Assembly (NCBI GenBank): GCA_014904845.1
Contig: MU119228.1
Location: forward strand, 186,001 to 250,000
Direction: 5' to 3'
From: Acephala macrosclerotiorum
Taxonomy: Eukaryota; Ascomycota; Leotiomycetes; Helotiales; Mollisiaceae
Length of the DNA: 64,000 bases
Below the pieces are notes generated by a model that had not been told where the DNA came from, searched no databases, and was given only the letters and a program-made list of their open reading frames with translations. Position 1 is the first letter of the stretch. Each line of letters opens with the position of its first letter. This document shows, one piece after another, positions 11,145 to 23,069 of this stretch. The position numbers were made by a program, and so were the translations under genes.

Positions 11145-14100
11145 AGCGACAATGAAGTCTTCAGCTCGGAACTCGTCCGACTAAGAGCAGGAAAGAGCGT
11201 GGGTATCGTGAAAAAGACAGAACGATGAGAAATCGCAACCGACGCAAACCATCAGTTATATCTCTTTGTGCTCAACAAATTTAATTTCATTCATCGCACC
11301 ATCCGAATTCAGCCTCGAGCCAACGGGCCGCTCCCCCTTTGTCCCAAGGTTCTCGATGTCTCACGACAACCTCAAAATCCTCATGAGGAAACTTTTCCAT
11401 TGCACGTAGCTCTTTAGAGCGATGAAGACTCGATAGCGTGTTGCTTGGAGATTTTTTTGGACGAAGGAAAGGAAAAGCGTGTGAAGTGGGAACGGTTGTG
11501 GCTTACGTTGCTGCAGGTCCAGAGCGCTGGGTCGGGAATCTAGACCCTCCACGTGATTATCAGCTGAAGCAAAGGACGAGAAATTGAGAGGCAACAAATG
11601 ATAGCGAGAACGCGTTCTGGTGCTTCTGATTCTGAAATGAATGTATAGGGGCCGCGGTTCCATATGCTTGGTTGGACTGGGTGAGCTGAGAAACAACGAA
11701 CGCGCGGGTTCTTCGCGGAGGGTCGACCTCCTAGAAGCTGCTTGCACTTGGAAGCGACGATGGAAACAATATCAAGGATTGAACTTAATTAGAAGATACT
11801 GGTGCCGGGTTTAGAAAGATCTTAGAGATGAATGTGATGTTGCAATGATGAGGAAAGCAAAGGAGGGCAGCATACGTGTCGAGGGATATTGGAGAATTCT
11901 GCCAGAGGCGGTAAGTTCGCTTTCTCTTCCACCGACAACTTTCTGCAAAAGCGGTGAACTCACTTGCCGCTCTTTCCTTCCTTCCATCCTCTTCTCAACA
12001 TAAACTTATCACTCAACATCGTCAATCCCCACCTTACTTCAAGAAATGCAAAAAGAGCCTCATGACGACATCTCTTCATATCCGGAAGAATCCACCCCTA
12101 CCTTCGTGATTCGGCCTTGCCTTCACAGCGAACACGAGCTCTCTCCTTATCCACAAGTAAAAATTTCTGATTACTCTCCAAGCTTACTCACCCCCCTACA
12201 GAGCCGCTGACGACACTGAAACTCAATCGTACCTTGTTGACAAACTTCTTTCGTAATAGATAGATCGATAGATACGCGCGAGAGAAGCCCGGCCCAATGC
12301 CGAGTATGCATGCGTTCGGGTCGTTCAATATCCTCCCTCACCTATTCATTCGTTCGGGATCCTCGGCATCAAACGATTTTGATTTTTGTTGGACAGGTAC
12401 GAAGTCCCGCGAGTAAAACATCCGCGTCCCATCTCAAGCTTAGTAAGGAAGGTTGTTAAAGTGCCGATATGTATTACGAAGTCAAAACCTTTTAATTATT
12501 ACGCGAGAGCAGATACGTTCAAATTCTATCGAAAATCCGAATAGTGTCCAATCACCCATCCAGAATATCTCTTTTTAGTCTGCAATTAGATAATCTGGGT
12601 AGCGATGCTTAACAATTAAAAAGCCCTGTACTTCGTATACGCGAAGAGACATATCATCACCGGCAATTACGGATGCATGTATCAATTTGGCGTTGTATTC
12701 TTGCCGCCGTACCGTCTTTTCAATTTTCTGATGGCTGGGAATTTTGGCAGGATAGAAGGAATGGGGGGCTGTACTGCAATGCGGGACGCTGGATTGGGAT
12801 TGGAAGCCTTGTATGCGAGATACCCTCATGTACCCCCCTCTCCCCCCCATGGAGTCAAAAAAAAAAAAAAAAACGAGGCACGACGTGGTGGCTTTTCAAC
12901 CTCTCTTTCGCCCTTGTCATTTTCTTCTATTCGTTCTGGTTTCTTGCAAGCATGGTGAGTAAAAAATTTTCCGGTCGCGATGGTGGGGATGGTGTTGATT
13001 GCCCTGTCTGTTATCTGCGGATGTAATGTAATGTACACTAAGCCTGCTGCTTGCTGCTGCTGTCCTGTAGCTACCTCATCTGAAATCAATACCTTCCACT
13101 CAGCACGACTGGACTGGACTGATTAACAGCGATGAAGCGAGAGGAGGAGAAAAAACAAGCTTTTGACTAATCTGACCTAACAAGGATGAACAAGCTCTTC
13201 TCATCACCTCGCATATTCATGTTGTGGAATGCGACATCCGATACGATACGAAACGATACGATACAAAGATACATCTACAGCGAGGATTGAAACGGGGATG
13301 GGATTGGGGGATGGTATGCATGGCGGCGGCGAGGACGGATGTGATTGTGATAGGTTATTGTGCTTGCTTGTGATTCAAAAAACTGCAAGCCCGGATCCGA
13401 TCGAGATAGTTGCATTGGTGGGGTAAGGCTGAGAAACGAAACATGAAAGCTTATGAAAATAAAAATTGGATCTGCTTTGAGATAACATTACAAAATTAGT
13501 ATATGATAAAATGTAAAAAATTGAGGACGAGAAAGTCTTGGACATGAGGCTGAGTTTCTGGAAATAGAGGGAATTGGGGAAAGTTGATGTTGTGACGATG
13601 GATGGATGGATGCGTAAGGCTGAGGTTCGTTCGTTCGTCTCAAGTGTGAAAGGGGAGACGAGACCTGCATTGCCGAGTCTGGAAGGGCATGTTGTGGATG
13701 AGTGTGAGGTTCGCCGTTGATGTGGGTGGCACCATCGGCAATAGCGGGGTAAGGCTGAAGCGTTCATTGTTGGAAAGTGAAGCTTGGACAATCAATTGAG
13801 AGGACAGCGAGTGCAGACGAACGGTGTAAGTTTTGAGACTAAACGATGAGGAATACATAGATCACTGAAGGGTGAAACTTGAAGACTAAAACTCAGGACG
13901 AAAAGGTAAAGGCCAGGTGAATTAGTTGAGACGAAGCTGAAGATTGTCACGATCTCAAGCCTCAGGTAGGAACAAGTGGTTCATTAACACAAGAAAATAT
14001 ATTGGTAGCTTGGTATCTCTAACCGTTATGACACCTTTTCCCCGAAGTTCTAATTAATTACACTAAACCACAACATCCAACATCCACAGTATACAACGAC

Positions 14101-14366
14101 TCTCAACCACGCGCCCAACCAACAATGCAAGAGATGAGTCCCCCACCCCTCCAATAAAGGAGAAATGAGAAGAACACACACCCAAGGAGACTAACAAGAC
14201 AAGATATTTTTGAAGTATGTGAGACGTAATGTAGGTGGCATTTCATGTCGCAAATGCAATGCAGATTGTGTGATATCCAGCGCCGGTACAACTGTTTTTG
14301 TATCTTCCCCAAAATATTGATTTCAACAGGAACTCATGACGGAACAGGGTATAAGGCGAAAAACAT
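11145..14366. other. Gene-poor 3.2 kb between GH16-WSC and the H+-ATPase gene
   Basis: The left part is the presumed promoter of the leftward GH16 gene; the right part (roughly 13.9-14.37 kb) should be the 3' UTR and terminator of the H+-ATPase. Simple sequence occurs at 12857-12873 (17 A) and as CGATACGATAC-like units at 13237-13262. A pyrimidine-rich leader and a short ATG frame near 12046 are annotated separately. No other coding signal was found. Confidence 0.4.
12046..12209 (+). CDS. Possible small ORF after a CT-rich leader
   Basis: A typical fungal pyrimidine-rich leader (about 11960-12040, with repeated CTTCC and CAACATCG) precedes ATG in the context AAGAAATG. The frame is 54 codons long. 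A donor GTAAAA at 12157 with acceptor CTACAG at 12201 would instead give a spliced product of similar length. The sequence is not recognised and has no signal peptide or membrane segment. It may equally be the start of a non-coding transcript. Confidence 0.2.
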
Positions 14367-17300
14367 CTAGTCATCCTCCTCGGCCTCAGTGGCCTTGGTA
14401 GTAAGATGCCATCTGTTACCTCCGTGCTCGTCTTGCTCGTGTGCGATGGCGACCTTGGACAAGTGAGAGAGGATGTTCTCCATCTGGGTATCAGCACGAG
14501 AGCGCTTAGCACGTCCAAGGTTGTCGAGCCAAGCGATCTTGTTGAGGAGGAAGTAAGCCATGGCGATGACGATGGTAACACCGATAGAGTAACCCCAGAT
14601 AATGACAACGGTAACGATGGAAGTGTCACCCCCGTGGGTGTTGAGGAGGACATTCTTGGTAGCTGGGTCAGAAGCATCATTTTCCTTGGTAGCTAACCAG
14701 CCGAAGACACAGAAGAGCGTGGAGATGACATCGACACCGAAAATGGCGCCAACCAATTGCCATGATGGCCAAGTGTTACCACCACGGGTGACGAAGATGA
14801 GCCAGTTCTCAGTGAGGGAGACTTCCAAGAAGAGTATGCCTTGGATGTTACCGAAGTTCTCGATGATACCACCGTTGGGGATGAACATAGCACCACGGAG
14901 AACCCAGGTACCTATGGCGAGGAGACCACCAAGGATAACGGAGATGATCCAGATCTTGGGCAATTGCCACTCGACGGGACGTTGCTCGAAGTGGGCGTTA
15001 TCGTAAGCGACGGCGATGGTAGCTAAATCAGCGAACAGAGCCAAGAAGACGATGAGATCGACACCAATGGTCTCGTTGATGATAATCATGGAGGTGACAA
15101 GATAAATTTCCAAGTGCAAGCAGAGAGCGATACGGTATTGGATATATGCCTTCATACGTTGGAAAATTTGACGGGCGATCTTGATGGCAGAGACGATGGT
15201 AGAGAGACCTGGGGCAAGGAAGACGATATCGGCGGCGGCTTGAGCAGCTTCAGTGGCACCCTCGACGGCAATACCACAGTCAGACTTCTTCAAGGAAGGA
15301 GCATCGTTGACACCGTCACCAGTCATGGCAGTCAAGTGACCACGCTGTTGCAACATCTCGACGACCTGGTACTTGTGCTCAGGGAAAACCTCAGCGAAAC
15401 CATCGGCACGCTCGACAAGATCATGTTGAGTAGTACCGGAGAGACCACCGTGGATGAGACGTTCAGAGTTGTAGACCTTGGTACCGAGAGCAAGCATCTT
15501 GCAAGTTTCCTTGGCAATAGCGATAGCATCACCAGTCAACATCTTGACGGAGAGACCGAGAACTTGAGCTTCAGCGATGGTGGATGCAGTGTCGTCACGA
15601 GGAGGATCGAACATGGGCAACATTCCAAGCAATTGCCAGTCACCGTTACCCTTCTTGCATGCAACACCGAGAGAACGGAAACCACGTCTGGCGAACTCAG
15701 TGGTCTTGGCCTTGTACATATCGGCGACTTCCTTGGAGCAGTTGGAGAGGTTAAGAATAGCCTTGGGAGCACCCTTGGCGCAGATGTAGTCGACGCCCTC
15801 ATGAACGTTGGTGACCTCAGCAGTGATACGCTTGGAGACAGGGTCGAAAGGAGTGAACTTGTTGGTCTTCCATCCTGAAGCGAGGATTTCCTTGGCTCTT
15901 GGGTATCTCTTGAGAGTGAGAATTGTGACCTTGTCGATGGGATCGAGAGACTTGACGTTGTGGGAGGAAGCGAGAGCAGCGACAGCCATCATCCAGTTGA
16001 CATCGACGCCCTCAGCCACGAATGGCTCCCGGATCGAAAGTTGATTGGCCGTGAGCGTACCGGTCTTGTCGGAGCAGAGAACATCGACACCCTGTTTCGC
16101 ATATCGATTAGCGCATGTTCCGTAAGGCGAGTAAGGCTGTTGCATGTGGGGGAGGGGCAGTGAGCAAGGGGAGCTTGAATGATCCGATATCCACTTCATG
16201 CAATGAATGCACGTAAGCAGCCCTAGAGCTTATCGACAAAAAAGTTTTACGGCACTCGCAGTAATCGATTACAGCATGAGTTTAGGATTTGGCATTCGAC
16301 GACGGAATGCGCGGGCAAAGCAGCGATTGGGTTCGTTGCTCGGATAAGCAGTCCGCGGTGTTTGGTGATTCGTTGATGCAAGCTTCTGCAGTGGGGGGAA
16401 GCCGGTCGCAACGCTATGAACCGGCCAACACGCCCACCACAAAAGCAAAAACAGCGAGGGGGAGCTGCGGGATTGTGCTGGCGTGACTGGAGGGGAGACG
16501 GGAACAAATGTAATGAATCGCAGGGATAACTTACAGCGAGGGATTCAATGGCAGTGAGCTTCTGCACGATAGCCTTTTCCTTGGCGAGATAAGCAGCACC
16601 AACAGCGAGGGTGGTGGTGGTGACGACTGGAAGACCGACGGGGACACCGACAATGAGGAGGATAAGTGCGTAATGGAGCAAGTTGAGAGAGCTTCTTTCG
16701 GGGGTGGCAAGATGCAAGTGATGGAAGAAACCACCGATCCAGGCAGCGAGAATCCAGAAGACGACCAAGACCAAGAGAGACGTACCAATGGAGTTCATGA
16801 TAGCCTTGAAGTGACCTTGATCTTTAGCTCCAGTGACGAGAGAGGCAGTGCGACCGACGAAAGACATCTTGGCGGAGTGAGTGACGAGAGCATATGCCTT
16901 TCCACGCTTGCAACCAGTGGTGTAGTAGACAGCGTCAGCGACGTACTTGTCGACAGCGAGAGACTCTCCCGTCATGGCAGATTGATCAATGGCGAGAATA
17001 GCATAGCCGGAACCGTGCTTCTCACCACCCACCTCATCATCGTCCTTCTCGTTGGCAGATTCACCAGCTTGAGCCTCGAGTTCGCGGAGGTATTCTTGGT
17101 AACCGTTGGGGTTGTCGTAGGCAGAGATGATGCGGGAATCGGCAGGGCAGACTTGACCATCCTCAATGATGATCTGAAAATAATTAATTTTCGACCAATT
17201 GAGAAGAGTGAAATGAGTGAAAACTTACAATGTCACCAGGGACAAGCTCACGAGCCTTGATTTCTTGTTCTTGACCATCACGGACAACAGTGGATCGCAT

Positions 17301-17945
17301 GGCGATATCACCCTTGAGCGAAGCGACGACATCCGCAGCCTGCTTCTCCTGGTACCAACCGACGACAGCGTTGAGCATTAGAATACCGATAATGACACCA
17401 AAATCAATCCAGTCACGCAGACCAGCAGCGAGCAGGACAGCAAGTTCCATAACTGAAGCAGAAAATGTCAATTGAGCTCGATTGACGCGACAAAACATGG
17501 CCCAACCACGTTTTGCCGCCATTGGATGCGGAGGTCAGCACTTACCATACAGAATGGGCCCGGTGAAGTACGACAAGAACTTGATGAACAAGTTCTCCTT
17601 CTCAGTGGTCAACTCGTTCCAGCCGGTCTTCTTTCGTCGCATCTCGACATCGTGGGATGACAAGCCCTGCTTCCAGTCGGTGTTCAACCAGTCCTCGGGC
17701 ACATCAAAGGTGGTTCCGCCCTGGGCGTTCTTTGGCTTCCCAAACTGGTACCACTTCTTCTTGGGGGCGTCGTCGTAAGTGGAGCCAGCGACAGAGCTTC
17801 GTCGTCCATCGCGGTAATTCGAAATGTACTTGACGAGGTTGCCATATTCGCCAAGGTCGGCATCGTTGTCGCCGCCGAGGTGGTCGCGTCGAGCCTGCTC
17901 CTTCTCGACGTCGCCGTTTTCGATATCACCGTTTGGGGGTGCCAT
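14367..17945 (-). CDS. pma1: Plasma-membrane H+-ATPase (P-type, PMA1-like)
   Basis: Exons 17945..17546, 17452..17229, 17173..16535 and 16091..14367 join to 995 codons in one clean frame. The enzyme pumps protons out of the cell using ATP and sets the gradient used by MFS symporters and antiporters. Visible P3A ATPase landmarks: GPILYVMELAVLLAAGL across intron 1, PGDI/IIIEDGQVCPADSR across intron 2, SAMTGES (actuator), a GVPVGLP-containing TM4, CSDKTGTLT with the phosphorylated Asp at about residue 429, KGAPKAIL, MLTGDAIAIAKET and TGDGVNDAPSLKK. The acidic, Ser/Arg-containing N-terminus is longer than in the classic yeast and Neurospora enzymes (about 920 residues). The C-terminus ends ATEAEEDD then TAG. 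Introns are 93, 55 and, unusually, 443 nt (16092..16534), the last lying directly before the DKTGT exon. All key residues are intact, in contrast to the dead genes on either side. Confidence 0.97.
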
Positions 17946-20444
17946 TGCGTCTCTTGGTACCGAAGAGTAGAGGGGAGATGAACCTGCTTCACCAGCTGCT
18001 ACACCTTTTTCACCAGAGAAGGTCGGGAGGGGAAGGTAGATTAAGAGGGAAGGATTGGGAAGCAGCAGAAGTCGGGGGGGACGAGGACTAATATACGGTT
18101 TGGTTCCTCATTTCGGGGCGATCAACATAGCTAGCTAGGGCGAGGGCGACATTCGGTATTGGCGGCCACACACACTTTCTTTCACCTTGCAGACCACAGA
18201 CCACGACGGACCATGACGGCTTGACTGCCAGACCACAGTGCCCAGTGCCCAGTGCCAGTCAACGGCGTCATCCTCGCTCGGACTGGACGGCAGTCTCAGT
18301 GGCCTTGGGGGCGCACTGGACCGAATTGGGTGGGCACCGTGGGATTGCGATGAGGGATTTCTGTCCTGGAGGAAGTCCAGGGTCAACTCGGTTCTGGTTC
18401 TGGCTGGGCTGGCTGCGTTGGCCGGGTGGTTGCTGCGCGGGAGCTCCAAATCAAAACAATGGTGATTAGAATTTTGGCGCGTGTGTTGGGGCACGCCCGC
18501 GCACCAGAGTGGCAGAAAATACGGTACGGCGGACGGCGCGGCGAGCTCTGGGCTGCACTGGGCAGAGGTTCCTTGGGGGAGACAGGGCAGCCAGGGATGC
18601 TAGCACTGTTTCCCATCGCACAGGCGGCATCCCTCCATCGATACCCGTTCCTTGCTAGCCCAGGAGCTCGACTGGGCCCGTGACTGGAGCCCTCCCTGAC
18701 AGGCCTCACGTCGCTTCCCCTGCCCTGCTCAACCCTCAGCATTCGAGCGGCGACGGCCTGGATGTGAGATGACGGTGAGACGGGGGCACGACTCGGACGG
18801 AGCAGTAGGAAGCAACGAACGCACGTACCGCTGAAGCCATTGACCAATCGCCTCCCCAGGAGATTTATTACAGAACATTTCCAGTCAATTGCCGCATCCA
18901 CCACCAGTGCCGCCACAAGCATTGCCTCTGCTGCAAAACACCGCAAGATCCGTCAACGCCTGCCATGCACGTGTGGAGTAGAAGAATAATTGCGGTGGAT
19001 AAGCCGCCAGAATTGACTATGCCAGTTGCGCAGAAACAGAATTAGCCAACGGATACCGCAACCACCACGATTGGACGATGGAGCCAACGCGCGATAGAGC
19101 AACGGTCCTAAACCAGCTCCAGCAAGGCCTCGGTCCTGCTCGGAATCCACACCAGCTCGCTGTCGGTTATCATGATAGGCCCGCCTCGGTTCCGGCGGCA
19201 CTACTATGTATCTGGAGCCCGGCAAGCCTGGCCATTCATTAAGCAGCACCATGAAACACCCAGAACAGTCTAGCTAGAAACATCTTTTAAGTTTTTTAAA
19301 TTTCTGCATCCGATAATATCGAGGAGAACAGCGAGCAAGATCTAATTGCGATGGAGATTGAATCTCGATCGCACGGGCTCATCCACTCAGAATCGCGGAT
19401 GGGCATAGCTGTTTAGGGCAGTTACTCTCCGCGTTCAATGCAGAACGCCTGCCTGCCTGTTCGATTACTCATGGATCCTCTCGTTTGTTTGTTTGGTTTG
19501 GTTTCCTCATCTCAAGAAAAGGATCCATATCTAACGCGAGTCAGCTAGAGGTAAGTACCCACCATCCACTCACAAACCCTCCAAGCCCTTACGCCCCAAA
19601 AGCTTAGCATGCCGATTGACGTTTGAGCTAAGGCTTCTACAGGCCTCAAAGTTACCTCCTTACCCTGTCTAGCAGCCTCACTTCCTTGAAGTCTCGCTGC
19701 TTGAACATCTGCACGGAGAAATTGTGCCGACTAGCGTCCCTCCACCACAAAGCGCTCGAAATTTCATATCATTGCTCGTTCTTATCTAGTGGAACCCGTT
19801 TGGCCTGCTGCTTTTGAACTGCCAGACAAGCAGAAATGATTGCCATTTATTCGCCTGCTTGGCGAACCCCGGGCCTTCCGACCTTTATGCGACGTTGCGG
19901 GACTAGATTTTCTCTAGAGCGTTGGTTTTGTTTCCTTTTTTTTCTATGCGGGATTTTTGCAGTCGTCACGTGCTGAACGGCTTCTCGAAGGGTCGCTGTT
20001 TGAAGGCCTGTGCTGTGCCTGCCAAGTGAATTCCGTGAATCTATCCCCGGTCGCAAATTGAAAATTGTGAAACATACCCCCAGATCCCATCACAATCACA
20101 ATCCGCAACGAAACAAAATGGCAGAGCAGGGTCTGATCTTTCACATTTTTGCCATACTACTTCTATTAACAAAAAGCGTCAAAACACCAGATGGTGCTGA
20201 TAGGCTGAAAACCGTTTTGTGAAATCTGTGATAGGCTGATGAAAAGGAATCTGATCTTAGCGCGCTGCCATCCCACGCGCCGGTGCTTGTGCCTGTCACA
20301 TCTGATGGTATCAGAAACGCAAAAGATAGGACCAGACAAGGGATGTGCTAGATAGAAATCCAGATGGGCGCCTCCAAAACGACGCCCAGAAGGAGCGCCA
20401 TGTTTCATTCCCCGATCTGGCTGATGAGAAACTTTTGCTGATGT

Positions 20445-20476
20445 CTGAGGCTTGAGGCTTGAGGCTTGAGGCTTGA
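20445..20476 (+). repeat. Tandem TGAGGCT repeat, about 4 copies
   Basis: Four head-to-tail copies of the 7-mer TGAGGCT occupy this stretch with no interruption. It is a minisatellite-like patch in non-coding DNA. Confidence 0.7.
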
Positions 20477-20610
20477 CCTCGAGTAGATGCGCACGTTGAC
20501 TTGAAGAAGCTTTTACATGGGGCTCCGGTTCTCCGTAATCTAGGAGATGGATGTGTTTCAACTGAAGATTTTCTTCACACTGACGACGGCTGTTTGGAGC
20601 AGCGCACAGT

Positions 20611-20636
20611 GGACGAACGAACGAACGAACGAACGC
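20611..20636 (+). repeat. (GAAC)n microsatellite
   Basis: About six tandem copies of the tetranucleotide ACGA/GAAC in non-coding sequence. No function is indicated. Confidence 0.7.
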
Positions 20637-23069
20637 GTCTGTCAGTCAGTGTCATATGTGCCAGAATAAGGAAAGATCTCTCTTTCTCAGATGACTCGAA
20701 TGTGTTTGAGCGGCATTTAATTTTGGTTCAATTAGGACTGGTTGCTATGAAATATTGAGGGAGAAATCGGGATGTGGAAATCTCAGACGCACATCGAACA
20801 TTGAACATCATACAAGCGAGGCGGCTTGGAAGTAGGCGCATCGCATATCTTTTCTTGGCTGGTTGGAGATCTTACTCGAACGGCAGTCGATGCATTTCTT
20901 GGACGGCACTCTCAGTTGTATTGGCAAAACATTTCGGGGTCTTGGAGGATGATCTTGAGCGCTGCTCTTGCGAATCCTCGCTGTACTCATCGTCGCATCG
21001 AATTGACCGCCTTACTCATTCATTGCATTGCATCACGACGGACGGCCAAAATAGATACCGTTCACCGTGAAGAGCATCCAGAGCGGTCACAAAGACCACG
21101 GAACTCACGGCCTGCGGGCAATAAAGCGGAAGCCACGGGTGTACTCAGCACGAAATATCCTGGTACCTTACATGAACGAAATTTTTAAAGCCCTCATCTT
21201 TCAATACTCACCTCCAATTGTACACTCATCAATTCGCTTCTCGGCACTGTACCACCCCATCAAGCGAAAATCCGTACAAAAAAAGGTTCAATTCTGGCGG
21301 TGAGAAAACAAGTTCCTGACTAGGAAATCTGTCACAAGATCCAAGGGCGTCATCCGGATACTTTCAATGCCGGTGCAAGCGGGAGAACATTCTCTCATCC
21401 TTCCATTCTATTCTAATTCTCGGGCCTGGAGAAAAATACGACACGAATAGGTAAAAAGCCTCATGTCTCATCGACCAGGGATTTTGCGGGTTTTGTCGCT
21501 GTAAGAACACACATAAACGCGAGCTTGTACGTACCAGGGCCGCGAATGGGAATAATTCGGGATGCCGATTCTTACCGGTGAGGGCTTTCCGACTAGTGAA
21601 AAACGTCGTGCCTAGAAGCCGAATCAGGTCCAGATTGCATCTTACGTTAAGTTCCGGAGGCTTCCTTCCTGCGCGAGTTGGGAATTCTTCTGCGTTGGAA
21701 AATTTGAATTTCGAGAAATATGATGCTGCTTCTAGAACGGGAAGGCCGAACGATTGAATTTTCTTGCAACTTGAATTTCTGACCACACCCTAGACACTAC
21801 CAAGGGTTTAATTTGTTTCTTCTCGCTTATCGCCAAAGCAGTTTAATGCAGGACTGGGTTGGGGTACGCGGAGAGAAAAAAAATTGGAGGGAGAAAAGGT
21901 AAGGCGTGGGATGAGCCAGATCAACCTGTCTGTGGCTGGAGCAAACTCTTTCTTCTCAGACATCTCAAGCAGATCTCGCTCATGGCTGAGAAACATCTAG
22001 GCATCATCCCGCATGTCTTGTTACCTCCAAGACAGATCAACGACGAGGCTCGTAGAGTAACATTGGCGATTTCTTAATCTGGTGATCATTAATCATTGTA
22101 CCTTAATGCCCGTAATGAGATCCGTATAGGGGAAGATGCGGGATATCACGATACGATCGATTTCATTACTCTTCAAATAGATAAGCGAACCCGAAACATA
22201 AACATCATAAGATTACTGTACACCTGTACGAAGTACACCCAAAAGCGGATTCCCCGATTCATCGAACCCGCCCGCATCGACAATTTGACAGCGGGTCAGG
22301 ACAACCGGATCACGACGGGATTCACGGCACAAAAACATAAAAGAGTGCAGATGAGCCACGATTACGAAACCTCTCAACGGCAATTCCTTCAGCAACGGTA
22401 AAATCCATTCCAGACCCTAGTTTGTTTTTGTTTGTTTTTCCCAAGGTTTTAGATGAAGGAGCTGCGAAATGTGTCATTTCAGTTTTGCTTTTATTCTTGG
22501 CAGGGTCGTGGGATGAGGTATATAGGAGATCCGAAGCCTCTCATCCTAACTTTTAACAATTTCTGCCCTGCGGTATATTTGCGAATGGATTCATCTGGAC
22601 TCGGTTGGATTGGAGCGGGCCCTTGTTCCGATGCTTGAGGGTACGGGACGTTATTGGTTTGATGCGTTGTTTCTCATCTCCGCGAGATTGTGAGGCTGAA
22701 AGGATCGTCGAGTTTGCTGGCAGGTTTTTTTCGATGGTTTCATTTCAGTGATGTTGTTCATGCGATGATTTCTCGAGTTCTGCTTCTTCGGATTGGGAGT
22801 TTGTGAGTGTTGTGAAAGCAAGTATTTTCATAACTTTTGTGTCTCGCAATCTCATTCTCATTCCGACGCGACTTCCCGTGACGCCCCTTTCTCACTCTCC
22901 CACTCTTGACTCCTCATCAACTCCAACAGCGTGATCTTCGGGCAACAGAATTCCGTATCTGCCTATCTGCACGCCCAGCAGTTCAGTATCAACACCATCA
23001 ACGCAAGCTGCTCTTGGCGAAAATCGGAAATACCCCATATATAACGATTTGGTTAGTACCTGTGTCAAA

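Larger units (their letters stand above)
17946..23069. other. 5.1 kb gene-poor region upstream of the H+-ATPase
   Basis: The first 1-2 kb probably carry the long 5' UTR and promoter usual for highly expressed H+-ATPase genes. Short open frames throughout show no family motif or plausible splicing. Simple repeats at 20445-20476 and 20611-20636 are annotated. I see no rRNA, tRNA or mobile-element coding sequence. Confidence 0.4.

Noticed and set aside
11361..11747. 128-codon minus-strand frame upstream of the GH16-WSC gene
   Set aside because: Low-complexity Arg/Ser-rich composition, no domain, no splice logic and in a promoter position.
14406..17260. Long plus-strand open frames across the H+-ATPase locus
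   Set aside because: They are antisense shadows of the conserved H+-ATPase exons and show no family motifs.
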